The notes beneath the pieces were generated by a model, which did no database searches, was not told the origin of the DNA, and was given only the letters and a program-made list of their open reading frames with translations. A program made the position numbers and the translations under genes. This document shows positions 62,957-64,000 of a stretch of DNA of 64,000 bases, piece by piece (position 1 is the stretch's first letter; each line of letters starts with the position of its first letter). Source of the stretch: Asterias rubens (taxonomy: Eukaryota > Echinodermata > Asteroidea > Forcipulatida > Asteriidae); assembly GCF_902459465.1 (NCBI RefSeq), contig NC_047080.1, positions 10,948,866 to 11,012,865 of the forward strand. Direction: 5' to 3'.

Positions 62957-63221
62957 ATGAGAGCAGAGGCTCTGACCCTATTTGTGCTTTTCTTGGTGTC
63001 TACTGGAGATATTTTGGACGATATTTTATTCGCCACCGTGGAAGTTTTTCATCCTAAAAGTTATGGGTGCAGAGACAGTGGTTTGCCCGGTCGGCTTGGG
63101 ACAGGCACCGGGGGGCACTCGTGTGAGACACGGGGGAATATCGGTAATTTGTCCGGTAGGAGTTTGCGACGTGGGTTGATGTTAGCTGATGCTCAGGAAG
63201 ATAAGAGAATACTACCACCAG
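62957..63221 (+). CDS. First exon of an unrecognised secreted or membrane protein
   Basis: ATG, 88 codons, then a donor (CCACCAG|GTAATA) in phase 1. The frame opens with a clear signal peptide, MRAEALTLFVLFLVSTGDIL, probably cleaved near residue 17-20. A Gly/Arg-rich mature start follows (GRLGTGTGGHSCETRGNIG and SLRRGLML) with two cysteines. I do not recognise the family. No second exon could be assigned in the remaining 780 bp, so the gene continues off the window. The alternative is a chance open frame, but the signal sequence and donor argue against it. Confidence 0.5.
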
Positions 63222-64000
63222 GTAATAATATACAATGTTTTTGTTCAGCTTTCCTTCTTTGTTGATATCTATCTTCCAATAAGTACATCTCCCAGAGGAG
63301 TATTTTTGGGCTACACTACTTCTAGAAACTTAAGGCTCCCTAAGGATCCCCGGGAGCCTTAAAAGTAGGGCTACACTGGAAAACAACTTGCTCAGTTTGA
63401 GCCAAAAATGCAGGCTCCTCTGTTCACAAAATGGCTCAAAAGGTTGGCTCACATTTGAGCCAAGACTGGCTCAGTCAAAATTGATCCACTGGCTCGTTTT
63501 GAGCCAATCTTTTGGCTCAAACTGAGCCGGTTATTTCCAGTGTACATATTGTATGTAGCTAGTAGAGACCTACTAAGACATTGCCTTGTAAGTAGTAAAT
63601 GTGCACAGTTTGATGTCTTGTAACAGTGTATTTTGAGAGGACAATACCATTCCACCCTAAATTCTGAAAATGTCACTTTACACTAAAGGTCTACTGCGAA
63701 TGATTTAAAGTAATGTACATACACCTTGTTTGGGGGTTAGAAAGTCAGTCTTGTTACCAATGGGACCTTGTCACCCCTGTTTGATTGATTGATATACATC
63801 AACTTTGAATGTGAGTCTTATTGCTAACTGTTGCATTTATCTACATGTCTTGTGTTTTTTAAGGACCCCGAAATAAGCCATTTTTAAATCAGCTTTTTGG
63901 GATATCTTTGACGTAAATTTTATGTATTTCCTACACATGTATTGCTTGTTTTTTAATGGTGGATAAAGTAATAATAAAATACGAAAAATAACTTTCCTCT
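63222..64000 (+). other. Intron 1 of the 62.96 kb gene, with two foldback sequences
   Basis: A short hairpin at 63330-63362 (TTAAGGCTCCC/GGGAGCCTTAA) and a MITE at 63372-63544. The remainder is A/T-rich and shows no exon. Confidence 0.45.
63372..63544. mobile_element. MITE with TACACTGGAAAWAAC ends and iterated GGCTCAA motifs
   Basis: 173 bp. TACACTGGAAAACAACTTGC at the left mirrors GGTTATTTCCAGTGTA at the right, and CTCAGTTTGAGCCAAAA mirrors TTTTGGCTCAAACTGAGCC. The words GGCTCA/TGAGCC occur about ten times in both orientations inside. TA at both ends. Confidence 0.88.

Overview
The window is from an intron-rich animal genome. It has GT-AG introns of 0.1 to 3 kb, many short foldback (MITE-like) elements, tRNA-derived SINE copies and low-complexity A/T tracts. 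The gene content (ASPM with a very long IQ exon, two animal-type nucleoside hydrolases, MRPL21, an SLC5A transporter, TBC1D15/17, DHPS) fits an invertebrate deuterostome. The repeat types suggest an echinoderm, most likely a sea star. That last step is inference, because no search could be run. All exon borders were read by hand from splice signals and checked by reading-frame continuity. Each multi-exon gene listed closes in frame.

Layout. (1) 1-17.96 kb, minus strand: ASPM, complete at the 5' end and cut at its 3' end by the window edge (3,420 codons seen). A 5.8 kb exon codes for most of the IQ repeats. (2) 18.0-18.2 kb: a compact, probably bidirectional promoter with two CCAAT boxes 33 bp apart. 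A possible plus-strand 5' exon lies on its far side. (3) 19.25-27.6 kb, plus strand: two tandem inosine-uridine type nucleoside hydrolase genes. The first has two alternative terminal exons. (4) 28.4-32.2 kb, minus strand: MRPL21, seven exons. (5) 33.06-43.6 kb, plus strand: a 14-exon SLC5A sodium/solute cotransporter. Several of its exon 3' ends plus splice donors have been locally duplicated. (6) 46.6-55.0 kb, minus strand: a TBC1D15/17-type Rab GTPase-activating protein. (7) 56.28-60.45 kb, minus strand: deoxyhypusine synthase. (8) 62.96 kb onward, plus strand: the first exon of an unrecognised secreted protein that runs off the window.

The genes are housekeeping or metabolic and not one pathway: spindle-pole organisation (ASPM), nucleoside salvage (NH pair), mitochondrial translation (MRPL21), sugar or inositol uptake (SLC5A), Rab7-linked trafficking (TBC1D15) and eIF5A hypusination (DHPS). 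I see no CRISPR, operon or prokaryotic-type system. The most unusual material is the local duplication: higher-order repeats in the ASPM IQ exon, the duplicated NH terminal exon with changed catalytic residue, and the repeated exon-tail duplications in SLC5A. Several dispersed foldback families with TTAA or TA ends are also notable.
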